A stretch of DNA of 64,000 nt, taken from NCBI GenBank assembly GCA_030068075.1, contig CM057844.1, forward strand, positions 3,844,001 to 3,908,000, in the 5' to 3' direction. A program made the position numbers and the translations under genes. This document shows, piece after piece, positions 21,839 through 32,789 of the stretch. This stretch comes from Paguma larvata (taxonomy: Eukaryota > Chordata > Mammalia > Carnivora > Viverridae). Each line of letters begins with the position of its first letter. The first letter of the stretch is position 1. The notes under the pieces are model-generated. The model was not told the origin of the DNA. It ran no database searches and saw nothing but the letters and a program-made list of their open reading frames with translations.

Positions 21839-22268
21839 CCCCTCTGAGGATCAGAATACGTAAAAGTCCTTAGGAAGAATTAGACAGACTCATAAGAACT
21901 GATATGAAGAGACTCCAAGACTCATGACTTGGAACAAGAGGTTCCAAGGTTATATTAAAAAAGCAGGTCACTGAGAAATATATATATAGTTCTGTTCCAT
22001 TTGCACTGGGGAAAGATGGATGTAAATACAGTTGGAGGAGAAGTGATTTCTGATGTTTTTCTCTGCTATTACCTAGGAAAAGTTTTCTGATGAAAATATT
22101 TTTGTGTTTTACTGGCATGAAAGTCAATACTAATTCAGAGGAAAAGATATTAAGCCCAATAGGATGTAGCGTGATCTTATGACATTTTGCTAGAGGTCTT
22201 CACCTTGGCTGTGGGTTAAGCCCAGGGTATGAGGATTAATTCTATGCATCAGTCTTTTATATCTTTAA
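21839..22268. other. No recognised element
   Basis: AT-rich sequence with no exon, repeat or RNA gene recognised. Confidence 0.5.
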
Positions 22269-22269
22269 A

Positions 22270-22632
22270 CAGATTTCACAAAGCATAATTTACATATGGC
22301 AGCATTCACCAATTTTAAGTTCCATTTTGATGTGTATTGACAAGTGTATATGCTGTGTAACCACCACCACATCATGATAGAGAAAACTCCCTTCGCCCCA
22401 TGATGTTCCTCGTGCCTTGACAATCACCTGCCCCCACCTTCAATTCCAGCAACAAGCGATCTGCATTCCATTGCTCTAACTTTAACACTTCTAGATTTTC
22501 TTAAAAGTTGAATTGTACCACATATTTTCATCTGCGTCTCACTTCTTTCACTTAGTACACTGCTTTTAGTATCCATCTATGTTGTTGATTGTATCAGTAG
22601 TTTATTCTTTTTTATTGTGGGGTAGATTTCTG
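22270..22632 (-). mobile_element. Old L1 3' end
   Basis: Antisense L1M 3' end: 'cacaaagcataatttacata', 'ccaccaccacatcatgatag', 'cttctttcacttagtacact', 'tatgttgttgattgtatcag'. It lies head to head with the next L1. Both contain the 3' end, so they are separate insertions. Confidence 0.75.
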
Positions 22633-22873
22633 TTTTAAGGATACACCAACAAATGGTTTTTAAAACCTGGATATCTACATACAAGGGAAGAAAATTGACC
22701 CCTAATCTTAAACCATATTCAAAAATCACCTTAAAATGGAACTAACACAAGACCTGAAACTATGTAAACCCCAGAAGAAACTATAGGGAAAAGCTTCTTC
22801 ACATTGGCCTTGGCAATGATTTCTTGGATATGACACCAAGAGCATTGGCAAAACAATAAAAAATAAACAAGGA

Positions 22874-23030
22874 GGGGTGCCTGGGTGGCTCAGTCGGCTA
22901 AGCGTCTGACTTCAGCTCAGGTCATGATCCCGAGGTTCATGAGTTCAAGCCCTGCATCAGGCTCTCTGCTGTCAACATGGAGCCTGCTTCAGATCCTCTG
23001 TCTCCTTCTCTCTCTGCCCCTTCCCATCTT

Positions 23031-23070
<40 letters not shown>

Positions 23071-23105
23071 TTGATAAATAAACTTAAACGAATAAACAAG
23101 CAAAC
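22874..23105 (+). mobile_element. CAN-SINE nested in L1
   Basis: 'ggggtgcctgggtggctcag' head, B box 'agttcaagccc', a CT run at about 23033-23064, then an A-rich tail. TSD 'aaataaacaagga' (22861-22873) / 'aaacaaacaagga' (23106-23118), 12 of 13 bases. Confidence 0.96.
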
Positions 23106-23714
23106 AAACAAACAAGGACTATATCAAGTTAAAAAGGTTCTAGGCAGCCAAGGAAATTATCAACAGAATGAAAAGGCAACCTAGGGAATGAGAGAAAATA
23201 TTCGTAAACCATATATTCAACAAAGGGTTATTATCCAAAATATATAAGGAACTCCTACAACTCAATAGCAAAACAAAAAGAGTTCAATTACAAAACGAGC
23301 ATTTTGGCAAAGAAGAGCTATTCACACAGGTACTGAAAAGGTGTTTAACATCACTCATCATCAGAAAAATACAAATCCAAACCACAATAAAATACCACCT
23401 GTTAGGACGGCTATTATCAGAAAAACACAAAAGGTTAACAAGTTTTGGCAAGGATGTGGAGACATTGGAAACTTTGTGCACTGTTGATAAGAATGTAAAG
23501 TAATGTAGCTGCTTTGAGAAACAGTATGTGGAAGCTCCTCAAAAAGTTAAAAATAGAAATGCCATATGATCCAGCAATTCCATTTCTGGATGTATACCTA
23601 AAAGAATTGGGATCTCAAAGGGATATCTGCACTCTCATGTTCCTTGCAGCATTGTTCATAATAGCCAAGATAGGGAAACTACTTAAATGTTCATTGAGGA
23701 ATGAATGGATAAAA

Positions 23715-23935
23715 TATACATGTATGTATGTATGTATACACATGCAAGTACATACGTGTATATACATACAATGGAATATTATACATGCAATGGAATATGT
23801 GTGTGTATGTGTACCTATATGTACCTATATGTATGTACATATAATGTACACATGATGGGATATTATTCAATAGACAATGGAATAATATTCTATATACATG
23901 TATATTCTATATACATGGAATATTATTTAGCCTTT
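23715..23935. repeat. TA/TG-rich expansion inside the L1 ORF2 end
   Basis: Imperfect ATGT, ACAT and GTGT runs, with 'caatggaatattata' and related strings repeated several times. L1 has one 'atacaatggaatattatt' here, so the segment has expanded by local duplication. Confidence 0.7.
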
Positions 23936-24224
23936 AAAAAGAAGAAATCTTGCCAGATGAGACAATATGGAGGAATCTGGAAGATAATACAGTAAATAAA
24001 ATAAGCCAGTCACAGCAGGAAAAACTATATAATTCCACTTACATCAAGTATCTAAAATAGTCAAACTCATAAAAACAAAGAGTAAAAGAAAAGACTTATC
24101 ATTTTAAAATTTGTTCATTAATCTGGTCTTTCATTCAAGTAATTATGTGATAATCCAGCCCATATTTCTCCATGTTTTCTGCAAAAATATTTTGAAGTGT
24201 CTTCAAATTCCTTCTCAATCTACT

Positions 24225-24425
24225 GAAGAAATGTAGAGTCAAATCCTAGCTTCCCTTCTTCTAGTGGAGTGATTTAGGAGGGATGCCTAATCTCTCTGTA
24301 CCTCACTTTAATCGTTGCTAAATTAAAGATAAAAATAGTTCCTACTTCATATGAATGTCATGAAGTTTAATGAGAAAATCCAAGTAAAACACTTGGACAG
24401 GACCTAATGTGTACTAATGATTCAT
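24225..24425 (+). mobile_element. MIR SINE
   Basis: 'gagtcaaatcctagcttccc', 'aatctctctgtacctcactt' and 'aagtaaaacacttggacagg' follow the MIR order. Confidence 0.75.
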
Positions 24426-24429
24426 AAGA

Positions 24430-25390
24430 TCCTCCAGATTTTTTACAAAAGGAAATGAGGCCAGTTTAAAGACAACTTGCTCACAAAGGCCTGATGGTGA
24501 CTCCTTGAAATCATCAAATTCTCTTCTAAGTGCTCAGGGACCACAAGTCAGCCATTTCCCTTTTTTCCTTTCTTCCCTCACCTCTGTAGCTGTCTATGAC
24601 CTCTCAACAGTGGCCCAAACCAGTGGTTTTGTTTTCAAGAGTCCTTGGCTCCAGGATGTAGATTGTCTGCTTCCAAGGAATGAAACACATTAGGGGGTTA
24701 AAGATTTGGACTCCACACTCTGACCAATTTGTTCCACACTTTCCTGCCAAAGTCATGAGTGAACACAAACAATACTGGTTAGAAAATATCACGAAAAGAA
24801 AAGATCTCCTTCTGAACACAACAGATGAAAATACATTGAAAACCTCTCTGCTATTGGAACTAATAATTTCTTAAAAATATATATTGAAGTATAAATACAA
24901 TCTTTTTAAATTTAGACATTTATGCATTAGTTTTTAAAAATGGGAGAGGGTGGGTAGAGTCAATTCTTGAGAATGGATGGGTTGATTGGAGCTACACTTT
25001 TCCTTTTTTCCAGAAACCACACTCACAATACATTCTTTATAATTCATTTTTAAAAATTTCTTAAGTACCATGAGAAATTGAAGATATTTGTTATCTGAGT
25101 GCAGAAAAGTCGATAAATTTTTGTAATTTTCCCAAACTTGGAGTGTTATCTTATACATATCTAAATCAAAAACAATTCCTAAATCCACACATCTAAATCA
25201 AAAACAATTCCTTGCCTTCATAAATTCTTTAATTAAGTGTTCAGTTTGGTTTTTATTTTATTTTCACATGGTTTAGTCAAAGTATACCAATATAATAAAA
25301 AGTATAAAAATCCTAAAGAGATCTGGAAACAAACCCAAAAACTCCTGTTATGTATAGAACATAACCAAAGGAGGCAGAAATGTGCAGATG
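24430..25390. other. Unrecognised sequence with one local duplication
   Basis: No repeat family or exon recognised. A 22-base string beginning 'atctaaatcaaaaacaattc' occurs twice without mismatch at 25159-25180 and 25191-25212, 32 bases apart. Confidence 0.5.
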
Positions 25391-25392
25391 TT

Positions 25393-25650
25393 CTAGAACA
25401 ATGCTATCCAATATGGCAGCCACAAGCAGATGGGGCTATTTACATTTAAGTTAACTAAAAATTAAATAAAATGTAAAGTTCAGCTCCTCAGTGTCACCAG
25501 ACATATTTCGAGTACTCGATAGTCACATGAGACTAATGGCTTCCAAATTGTGCAGCAAAGACATAGAATATTTCCACCATCAAAGAAAATTCTTTTGGAC
25601 AAGAAAATGGTCTATTGGACATGTGCATTTAGCATTGTTCAATATGTATC
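25393..25650. mobile_element. Palindromic hAT-Charlie type transposon remnant
   Basis: 'aatgctatccaatatggcag' plus 'ccacaagcagatggggctat', then 'tcctcagtgtcaccagacat' and 'catagaatatttccaccatc' with 'tattggacatgtgc' follow a well-known non-autonomous element with long inverted repeats. I am sure of the class but not of the exact MER name. Confidence 0.7.
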
Positions 25651-26737
25651 TTATGGAGGAAGAGAACAGCCAATTAACACAGCAAATCTATTAAGAAGAA
25701 ATCAGGGTTATAAAAGTTTTCCTCAACACTAAGAATTAGGTATTGGGGAATGCACTCTAACATGAGTTCTTGATTAGATTTGTCAAGAGGAGACAGAAAT
25801 CAGATTGAAAAGGGTTTGTTGCCCTATGATAGAACAGTTTAGACACTAAAAAGAGTAAGAGATGTGTTAAATTGAAGCACATCAAATATAAAACGTCAAT
25901 GAGCACATGATGTTAAAACAAAAACCAAAAAATCTCATTGGTCATGATTGGTTATTGCCAAGGCAAGAGTTTATTACTCTGAAAATTAAAAGAAGTTAAA
26001 ACAAAAACAAGAATTAGTCTGTCTTCCTGTCTTTTAAGGTAACCACATAGTTGCTGAGGGAAAGTTCTCCTTTGTAGAAAAATTTTAGCTAATCAATGCA
26101 GACAGAATTAGAAAATCACTGTTTTGTAAGCCCTAAATGAAATAATGGATCTAAGCAGTGTTGTGTTTATGAATGTTTAACACTGAACAGGGAGGAAGGG
26201 CCTGATTTGCAGCATTGGCCAATTTTTGTGGTGCGAATACTCCACCATGGCTGATTGCAAACTGCCAACATGCTATCACTCCATCAGAGCTGGGAAGAAA
26301 TGTGCCCAATTAGCTCTTGTGAACTGGTACAAGCTCAAACAGGTTTGAGCCGCCTCCAGCGTACTACTAGATCCAAACAATGATCATCAGTGGATTTGGT
26401 AAAATTTTTATAAGGAACTTTGTACTGAAGTATCAGGCTGACAATGCCTGAGAAACATTATGGGTCTCATCTTAGGCTGTAAGGTCACATATTTAAGTAT
26501 CCTTGTGAGGAAAACACACAGCACTTAATCTAATCATTCTTCCAGATCTACTTCCCAGTTTATAGGAAACATCAGACACAGAGAGAACAGATATATATCC
26601 CCACAAGAAAGCAAGCAGCCAAACCCAGAAAGTAAGACATTTGCCAGCTCAAAGCATTCAGTGTATCCAACAAATCATTAGAAATTAAGAGAAGAGAAGA
26701 GACAGAGAAAGACAGAGAAGCAAAATATTTTAAAAAT
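25651..26737. other. No confidently recognised element
   Basis: About 1.1 kb without an exon. Around 26200-26360, 'ccaccatggctgattgcaaa' and 'ggtacaagctcaaacaggtt' may belong to an old interspersed repeat I cannot name. Confidence 0.4.
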
Positions 26738-26746
26738 AAAAGATAC

Positions 26747-26953
26747 TGGGGCTCCTGGGTGTCTCAGTCAGTTAAATGTCCAACTCTTGATTTCAGTGTC
26801 AGGTCACGATCTCATGGTTGATGGGTTCGAGTCCTGCATCGGGCTCATGCTGACAGAGTGGAGTCTGCTTGGGATTTTCTGTCTCTTTCTTTCTCTCTGT
26901 CTGCCCTTCCCCTGCTCAAATTCTTTCAGTCCCTCAAAATAAATAAATAAGCA

Positions 26954-26997
<44 letters not shown>

Positions 26998-27000
26998 ATG
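26747..27000 (+). mobile_element. CAN-SINE with long (AAAT)n tail
   Basis: 'ggggctcctgggtgtctcag' head, intact B box 'ggttcgagtcc', CT-rich 3' part, and a tail of about 15 AAAT units (26938-27000). TSD 'aaagatact' at 26738-26746 and 27001-27009, exact. Confidence 0.96.
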
Positions 27001-27010
27001 AAAGATACTT

Positions 27011-27098
27011 AGGGAACCTGGCTGGCTCAGTCAGTAGAGCATGCTCTTGATCTCAGAGTCATGATTTTGAGCCCCACCTTGGGCATAAAGCTTACTTT
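27011..27098 (+). mobile_element. Short old CAN-SINE
   Basis: 'gggaacctggctggctcagt', 'cagtagagcatgctcttgat', 'gagccccaccttgggcataa', 'agcttactttaaaataaat': the short subtype without the CT-rich 3' domain. Confidence 0.88.
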
Positions 27099-27109
27099 AA
27101 AATAAATAA

Positions 27110-27401
27110 TTTTTTCCTTCCCCTCTTCCCCTCCCCCCTGGTTTTCTGTTAAGTCTCACAAAGTCCACCTATGCTTGGAAACATATGGTATCAGTCACAT
27201 ATGGTGACTGACTTATTTCACTTAGCATAATACACAGAGAGGGAAGGAGACAAAACATAAGAGACTCTTAAATACTAAGAACAAACTGAGGGTTGGGAGG
27301 GTATGGGGGGGGGAGAGTGGGTGATGGGCACTGAGCAGGGTACGGGTTGGGATGAGCACTGGATGTTATATGCAAACCAATTTGACAATAAAAAAATTTT
27401 G
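27110..27401 (+). mobile_element. Cat-type L1 3' end with 5' inversion
   Basis: 27110-27231 reads antisense to L1 ('acaaagtccacctatgcttg', 'gacttatttcacttagcata'). 27232-27401 reads sense ('cataagagactcttaaatac', 'gggatgagcactggatgtta', 'ccaatttgacaataa'). The inverted piece comes from just upstream of the sense piece in L1, the classic product of twin priming. Possible A-rich TSD 'aaaataaataa' (27099-27109 / 27402-27412). Confidence 0.85.
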
Positions 27402-27499
27402 AAAATAAATAAATAAAAGAAATTTAATTAATTAATGTAATTAAGACCTATAATCAGATACAATGCAATATGGGATTCAAACTACTGAGTAGAGCTCCA

Positions 27500-27800
27500 G
27501 TGAATTTGCATATTAGATGTGTTAAAAAATTATTAACCTTTTTGATTTAATAATGGTGCAATAGTTACATTTTTAAGACCTTTAAGTTAAAGATGCATTT
27601 CTGCTAAAATATGTACGGGTAAAACTATATGATGGCTGAGATATGCTTTAAAATAAACTAATAAAAATAAAATATAGAGGGGGAAAAGAAATATGAAACA
27701 GACTGGCAAAATGGTGATAATATTTAAAGGTGGGTTATTTGTACATGTGAGTTCACTGTACTCTAATTTTTGTGTATGTTTTTAGACCCCATTAAAAGAT
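27500..27800 (+). mobile_element. Old L1 3' end
   Basis: 'gacctttaagttaaagatgc', 'ggctgagatatgctttaaaa', 'cagactggcaaaatggtgat' and 'ttttgtgtatgttttt' follow an L1M 3' terminus. Confidence 0.65.
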
Positions 27801-27965
27801 ATTTTCAGCAGAATTTCATCTAAACATTCTAAAGATAAAGTAAAAGACATTTTCAAAATAAAAAATTATGGTGTTATAATTTTCTCTGTATTTTTTGCAC
27901 TTTCCAAAATTTCTATAACAAAGATATATTACTCATGAATTTGATATTTCTAAATACATTCAATT

Positions 27966-28266
27966 TTTTTACATAATTTATTGTCAAATTGGTTTCCATA
28001 TAACACCCAGTGCTCATCCCAACAAGTGCCCTCCTCTGTGCCCATCATCCACTCTCCCCCCCTCCCACAGCCCCCTCACCCCTCAGTTTGTTCTTAGTCT
28101 TTAAGAGTCTCTTATGTTTTGTCTCTCATCAAGATAAAAAGCTTCTGCACGGCAAAGGAAACAACCAACAAAACTAATAGACAACCAATGGAATGGAAAA
28201 GCATAATTGCAAATGATGTATCGGATAAAGGACTAGTATCTAAAATCTAAAAAGAACTTACCAAAC
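27966..28266 (-). mobile_element. Cat-type L1 with 5' inversion and internal deletion
   Basis: 27966-28126 is the antisense 3' UTR ('attgtcaaattggtttccat', 'agtctcttatgttttgtctc'). 28127-28266 switches to sense ORF2 ('aaaaagcttctgcacggcaa', 'ggataaaggactagtatcta'), which lies well upstream in L1. This is a twin-primed insertion on the minus strand. Short possible TSD 'tcaatttttt' (27960-27969 / 28267-28276). Confidence 0.85.
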
Positions 28267-28492
28267 TCAATTTTTTAAATCTAAGGGGAAGAAAATCAGT
28301 TCACTGGATGAGACTTTTATGGCAAATGTATTTTCAGGCTGAATATGGATTAATGATGTTAATGTGATAAATATGAAAATTATATAAATACTCCTGATAT
28401 TTCTTCTAAAAGATTTCATTATTTAATGAGGAAATCCATGATTTTTAATTTCCATTTTTCTAAAATATTGTGGAAAATGCAATAAGAATCAT

Positions 28493-28704
28493 GGAGTACC
28501 TGGGTGACTCAGTTGGTTAAATGACTGACTTTGGCTCAGGTCATCATCTCACAGTTCATGAGTGTCCCCACGGGAGTCCCCGTGTAGGACTCTGTGCTGA
28601 CAGCAAAGAACCTGGAGCCTGCTTCAGAGTCTACATCTCCCTCTCTCTCCGCCTCCCCCCACTCATACTTTCTCTCTCTCTCTCTCTCATAAATAAACAT
28701 TTAA
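28493..28704 (+). mobile_element. CAN-SINE
   Basis: 'ggagtacctgggtgactcag' head. The B-box region is replaced by a CCCC-rich string near 28563-28585. CT run, then 'ataaataaaca'. Likely TSD 'aagaatcat' (28484-28492) / 'aaaaatcat' (28705-28713). Confidence 0.93.
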
Positions 28705-28713
28705 AAAAATCAT

Positions 28714-30068
28714 AACATCCAACTTTCCTCCAACTTCTCAATCTGTAGCTTTCCTTTAAAAAAAAGAAGCAAAAGGCACAGTTTATTAATAATTTCTTAA
28801 TACTTTCAAGACCAACGTGGTTCCCATCTGAGAGCAGTGGATAAGGCCACCAGGTCCGAAAGAAAGGGGCCCTTCCTTTTGTTCTCTAGCAGATTTCTCT
28901 CTGAAATCTGTCTTTCCCTTTCTATCATCCTCTTTTTCCTCTGGTGTCTCCTCTTCCATTCTCAATCTAAATTTGTGGGACCCCTGGATTGGATTAGGAA
29001 ACAGGATTCAAATCCCAGCCTGACTGCTCGCAAAACTTTGGGGTGCTCCAAAGTGATGCCAATATATTCTCCTATTTCTAACATTTGCTAAGGTACACAA
29101 ATCCAGGTAGTGAATAATTTGCATTCTAGTGGGAATGGAGACTTAGATTTTCCCAGCCACAAAGGTACAATTTTTAAATATTGAGGAATTAGGTAAGATT
29201 ATACCATGCATGCATGCATAAATATATGTACACCAGGGAACCATTTAGTAATTTACAAATCATGTAAATTATGTCACACATGAATTATAAATTATGAAAT
29301 GGTTTCCTGTTAACTGGAGATTTAGCATTGCTCCCAGAAAAACTTACCTTCCTCCATAGGAATAATTTCCTCCCTGCAGACGCTGGCTAATGACTTATTA
29401 TTTGCTACCCACCTGCACATTCAGGGCATTTATTTGCACATTCACTAATGACTCTAGAAGAATTGCTTATGCCCAATGACAAATATGGAATGAATTAAAT
29501 AGCAGTTACTGGTTTTGCAGTGTAGCTAAGAGAAATTAAAACTTTAAAAATATGCCAAGGCAAACTTATTTTCATAAATGAATGCAGAACCCTGTGATCT
29601 TTGTAGTGGTGAAAATAGCATACAATAAATTTAAAGAATATTCATAAATCCAGTGAGCTGTTTCAGGATTTGATAACGGTGTTTAGTAAGCAGAAATTGC
29701 ATTTGATTTAACTTATCTACCCATCACAATGAAGTATGGGGAGGTGGACATGAATCTTCATGCACAAACAGGTGTGCAAGAAATAATGCATTTTGTGCCC
29801 AAAGGGCCAGAAAGAGTCTGGTTTTCTTTGTGGAACAGGAAAAATAAAAACACAAATTAATATCTCTGTAAATTATTCTTCCACATTTGCCTTCCTGCGT
29901 CCAAAGTAATTTTTCAACACCTTTGACTGTGCTGGATTTTACCTGCCAGATTCAACTTAACATCCCATGCTGGAAGAGAGGGAAGAACTATCGCAACCAT
30001 GCATCATTCCCATGCCTGGCTAGTGAAAGGCATTTTAGTAAGCCCATATTTTGAGTGATACTATTTTA
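28714..30068. other. Unrecognised sequence, part resembling a conserved noncoding block
   Basis: No exon. A faint MIR-like string ('gattcaaatcccagcctgac') lies at 29006-29025. From about 29290 to 29720 the sequence is repeat-free, with 'ggctaatgacttattatttg' and 'cactaatgactctagaagaa', a composition typical of conserved noncoding elements. Confidence 0.35.
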
Positions 30069-30069
30069 C

Positions 30070-30840
30070 ACAAAACTCAATGGTTTGTTCAGCAAACACT
30101 TATGAGCCCCTACTACATGCACATCATGCTCAGTAGTGGGTAATACTAGTCAACAAGACAGACCCATTCTCTGCCCTCATGGAGCCAGTGACCTCATGGG
30201 GGAGACAGACAATAGATGAGGAGACAAATATTTAACTTCAAATTGTGCTAAGTGTGAGTTGCTGAAGAAGGGAGGCGGGGGTGGTGATAGAGCAAAAACA
30301 GGGTAGAAGGGAGACATTTAAGCACAGACATAGTGAATGAGAGTAAGTAACCAAGCCAAGCATAAAAGGAACAGCATTGGAGACAAGGAAGAACAGCATG
30401 CAAGCTGGTAAAGAGCTGGGTGTGGGTGAGTCGCTGAGAAAAGACTGGTACAGTTGAAGAGCAGGGAACAAAGCAGGAGATGAAATAGGAAGAGGCTACA
30501 GGGGCGGGTGAGGCCTGCTCACTGAGGCTTGAAGGGTGAGAGTTTGGATTTTTACTTTCAGGGAATGAGCAGTCACTGATGTGTTCCAAACAGAGTGACA
30601 TGATCTCATCTGTGCTTTTACAAGCACACTCTGGTTGCCAGGTGGACAAGAGATTGAAGAGGGGCAGGGCACAAGTAGGGTGCCCAGGGCAGAGCCAGTG
30701 AACCTGTCAAGGGACCACCTCAGCCCAGCCTAGAGAGGGGCATGATGGAAGAAGGGAGGTGAACCTGAGGAAAAGCAACAGAAGAATAATGGGACTTACC
30801 TTTTAATTGCAGGCAGAGTTGAGGTAGTGAGGATGATTCA
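30070..30840 (-). mobile_element. L2 LINE 3' region, long copy
   Basis: Begins at the antisense 3' terminus ('ttcagcaaacacttatgagc', 'cctactacatgcacatcatg') and runs through 'ccctcatggagccagtgacc', 'gggggagacagacaatagat', 'ggaatgagcagtcactgatg' and 'gagtgacatgatctcatctg'. It is the best-preserved L2 here. The minus-strand open frame at 30248-30649 is a remnant without intact domains. Confidence 0.85.
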
Positions 30841-30854
30841 GAGCTTGCTTTTTA

Positions 30855-31550
30855 CAAATTTATTTTACATATACTTTACAAATTTTCAGGAACTTTGAAA
30901 CCCAAACTTGGAAACAACTCAAATGTCCATCAATAGGAAAATGTATAGGGGCATCTGGGTGACTCAGTCTGTTAGGTTAAGCTTCTGATTTGGGCTCAGG
31001 TCACGATCTCATGGTTCACGGGTTCAAGCCCCATGTTGGGCTCTGTGCTGACAGCTCAGAGTCAGGTGTCTGCTTTGGATTCTGTGTCTCCTCTCTCTCT
31101 TTATTAAAATAAATAAATGTTTTAAAATGTTTTTAAGAAAACATATTTATATGTTTTTATACACAATAGGAAAATAGTATATTCATGCATTAGAACACTA
31201 CTCAACAATAAAAAAGAATGAACTTCTGGTAGACTCAGCCCAGATGAGTCTCAAAACCATTACACTGAACAAAAGAAGCCAGGAACAACAGAGCACATAT
31301 CTATGAAGTTCTAGAACAAACAAAAGTAACATATGGTATAAAAATCAGAGAAGTGGTTGCTTCTTGGGCATGGATGGGAGAGAATGGACAGAGAAGGACT
31401 TTCTGGGAATATGGATGTTCTGTATCTTGACAATAGGGGTTTGGGCTACACAGATGTCTACATTTGACAGTTTGAAGGATATGTACACTAAATACATGTG
31501 CATTGCATTGTATGTAAACCATACCTCAATAAAAAAACATTTTAAGGACA
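30855..31550 (+). mobile_element. Old L1 3' end, split by a SINE
   Basis: 'ggaaacaactcaaatgtcca' to the left, 'actactcaacaataaaaaag' and 'gaagccaggaacaacagagc' after the SINE, ending 'tgtaaaccatacctcaataa'. Co-linear once the SINE is removed. Confidence 0.85.
30948..31164 (+). mobile_element. CAN-SINE nested in L1
   Basis: 'ggggcatctgggtgactcag' head and intact B box 'ggttcaagccc'. TSD 'aataggaaaatgtata' (30932-30947) / 'aataggaaaatagtata' (31165-31181), differing by one inserted base. Confidence 0.96.
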
Positions 31551-32785
31551 ACAAATGACAAATGTTTAGTATTAAGCTTTGCTCTGCAAAATCTAAAAAA
31601 AATCATTCAAAATGAAAGGTAAAGCTCTAATTGATATAGTTATTGTCATTTCTCCTACTTAGCAACTTAATATTAGTAATGAAACATCAGTAATTAAAAC
31701 AACAAATTAATAAAATAATAACCTTGTGCTTTCATATCATCGGTCTGACTTATTTCCATGAGGTATACAAGGCTCATCTTGAGATTTAAATTTTAAAGAC
31801 TAGGGGTGGTGAATGAGGCACTCAGGACGCTGGGACCTGACCTGCTCGTGCCTGACCCACAGGTACTGGTCTACACCTACCTGTTCCACGTGCCAGGTGT
31901 TCCAGGCGGGAGAATGGATGGCCGCTGTGCATCTGGTAAGTGAGCTTGAGATAAAGAAGTCTGAGGGATGCCTTGAGACTCATTTTGATCCCTTTTAGAG
32001 GCCCTCAACCCAGGCCCTTGTTTTCTAATTACCCAAAGGCATTCTAGAGCAGCATTCTTCAGGATGGTATGGACCATTTTGAGTTGGTAAAGTATGGTAT
32101 GCACCATTCTGAGAAGTGACAAAAGAGAAAGTCAAGGGTTTGCATTTTTAAGAAGGAAGAGCTGCTTCAGGACGACCTCTAGCAGCAACAGGCTAGGAGG
32201 GGAATTAGTGGTTTTCATATTGCAACCTTTTGGTGGCCCCAGAACATTCAGTGCAATCTGGTTAAGAGTCATGACCCAGTCTCAGCTGAGCCCCAAGGAT
32301 GTGAGGAAATGTATGTGCAGTGTCTGGTTTGGAGGGGCAACTGAGACAGCAGCAGCTGCAGACCCACAGGGTAACTGACCTCAGGTGGGGAAGCCTCCAA
32401 CAGCCACATCCTCACTCAATGTCCTGCCCAACATGTTCTGAGGGCCACTGTCCAGTCTGACCCCAAGGGGCCTATGTGAGCTCTCACTCTTCCCCTCAAA
32501 GGAGAGAATAGCCAGGATTGATTTACATAAACTGTCAACAGCCCTCCTCCAGATGGGAAGATGGGCTCAAGGAAAGGGCTGAATTCCTGCTCACCTCTTA
32601 ATGAGAGAACCACTGTGATAGCATTTGTGTAACAAAAGAGACTGTGAGGTTAACATCTTGCATGTAGATGACAGCTCTGGCTTCAGCTACTGAAGTTCTT
32701 TTTATCTGCCTTACAAACACTGTGTTAGGCTGTTCAGAGAAATAATGACTAAAAGGCACAATGCAAATGAAGGCATTCATATATC
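31551..32785. other. Unrecognised sequence with an exon-like segment
   Basis: No repeat recognised. 31863-31935 is framed by 'cctgacccacag' and 'ctg|gtaagtgag' and is more CpG-rich than its flanks. The motif 'tggtatg(g/c)accatt' followed by 'tgag' is tandemly repeated about 30 bases apart near 32064-32118. Confidence 0.35.
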
Positions 32786-32789
32786 TCTC

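Larger units (their letters stand above)
22640..24110 (+). mobile_element. L1 (L1MA/L1MB-like) ORF2 3' half plus 3' UTR start, split by a SINE
   Basis: Long, readable ORF2 3' part: 'aaacctggatatctacatac', 'cttggcaatgatttcttgga', 'cagaatgaaaaggcaaccta', 'gatgtggagacattggaaac', 'ccatatgatccagcaattcc', 'ccttgcagcattgttcataa', 'agtcaaactcataaaaacaa'. Without the SINE the halves are co-linear. The open frame at 23514-23855 is a leftover of the ORF2 C-terminus and then runs into TA-rich repeats. Not functional. Confidence 0.9.

Noticed and set aside
23514..23855. 113-codon plus-strand frame with a protein-like start
   Set aside because: It is the L1 ORF2 C-terminal remnant running into TA-rich repeats, already covered by the L1 feature.
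22270..24110. Head-to-head L1 pair read as one 5'-inverted element
   Set aside because: Both parts contain the 3' end of L1, which twin priming cannot produce, so they are independent insertions.
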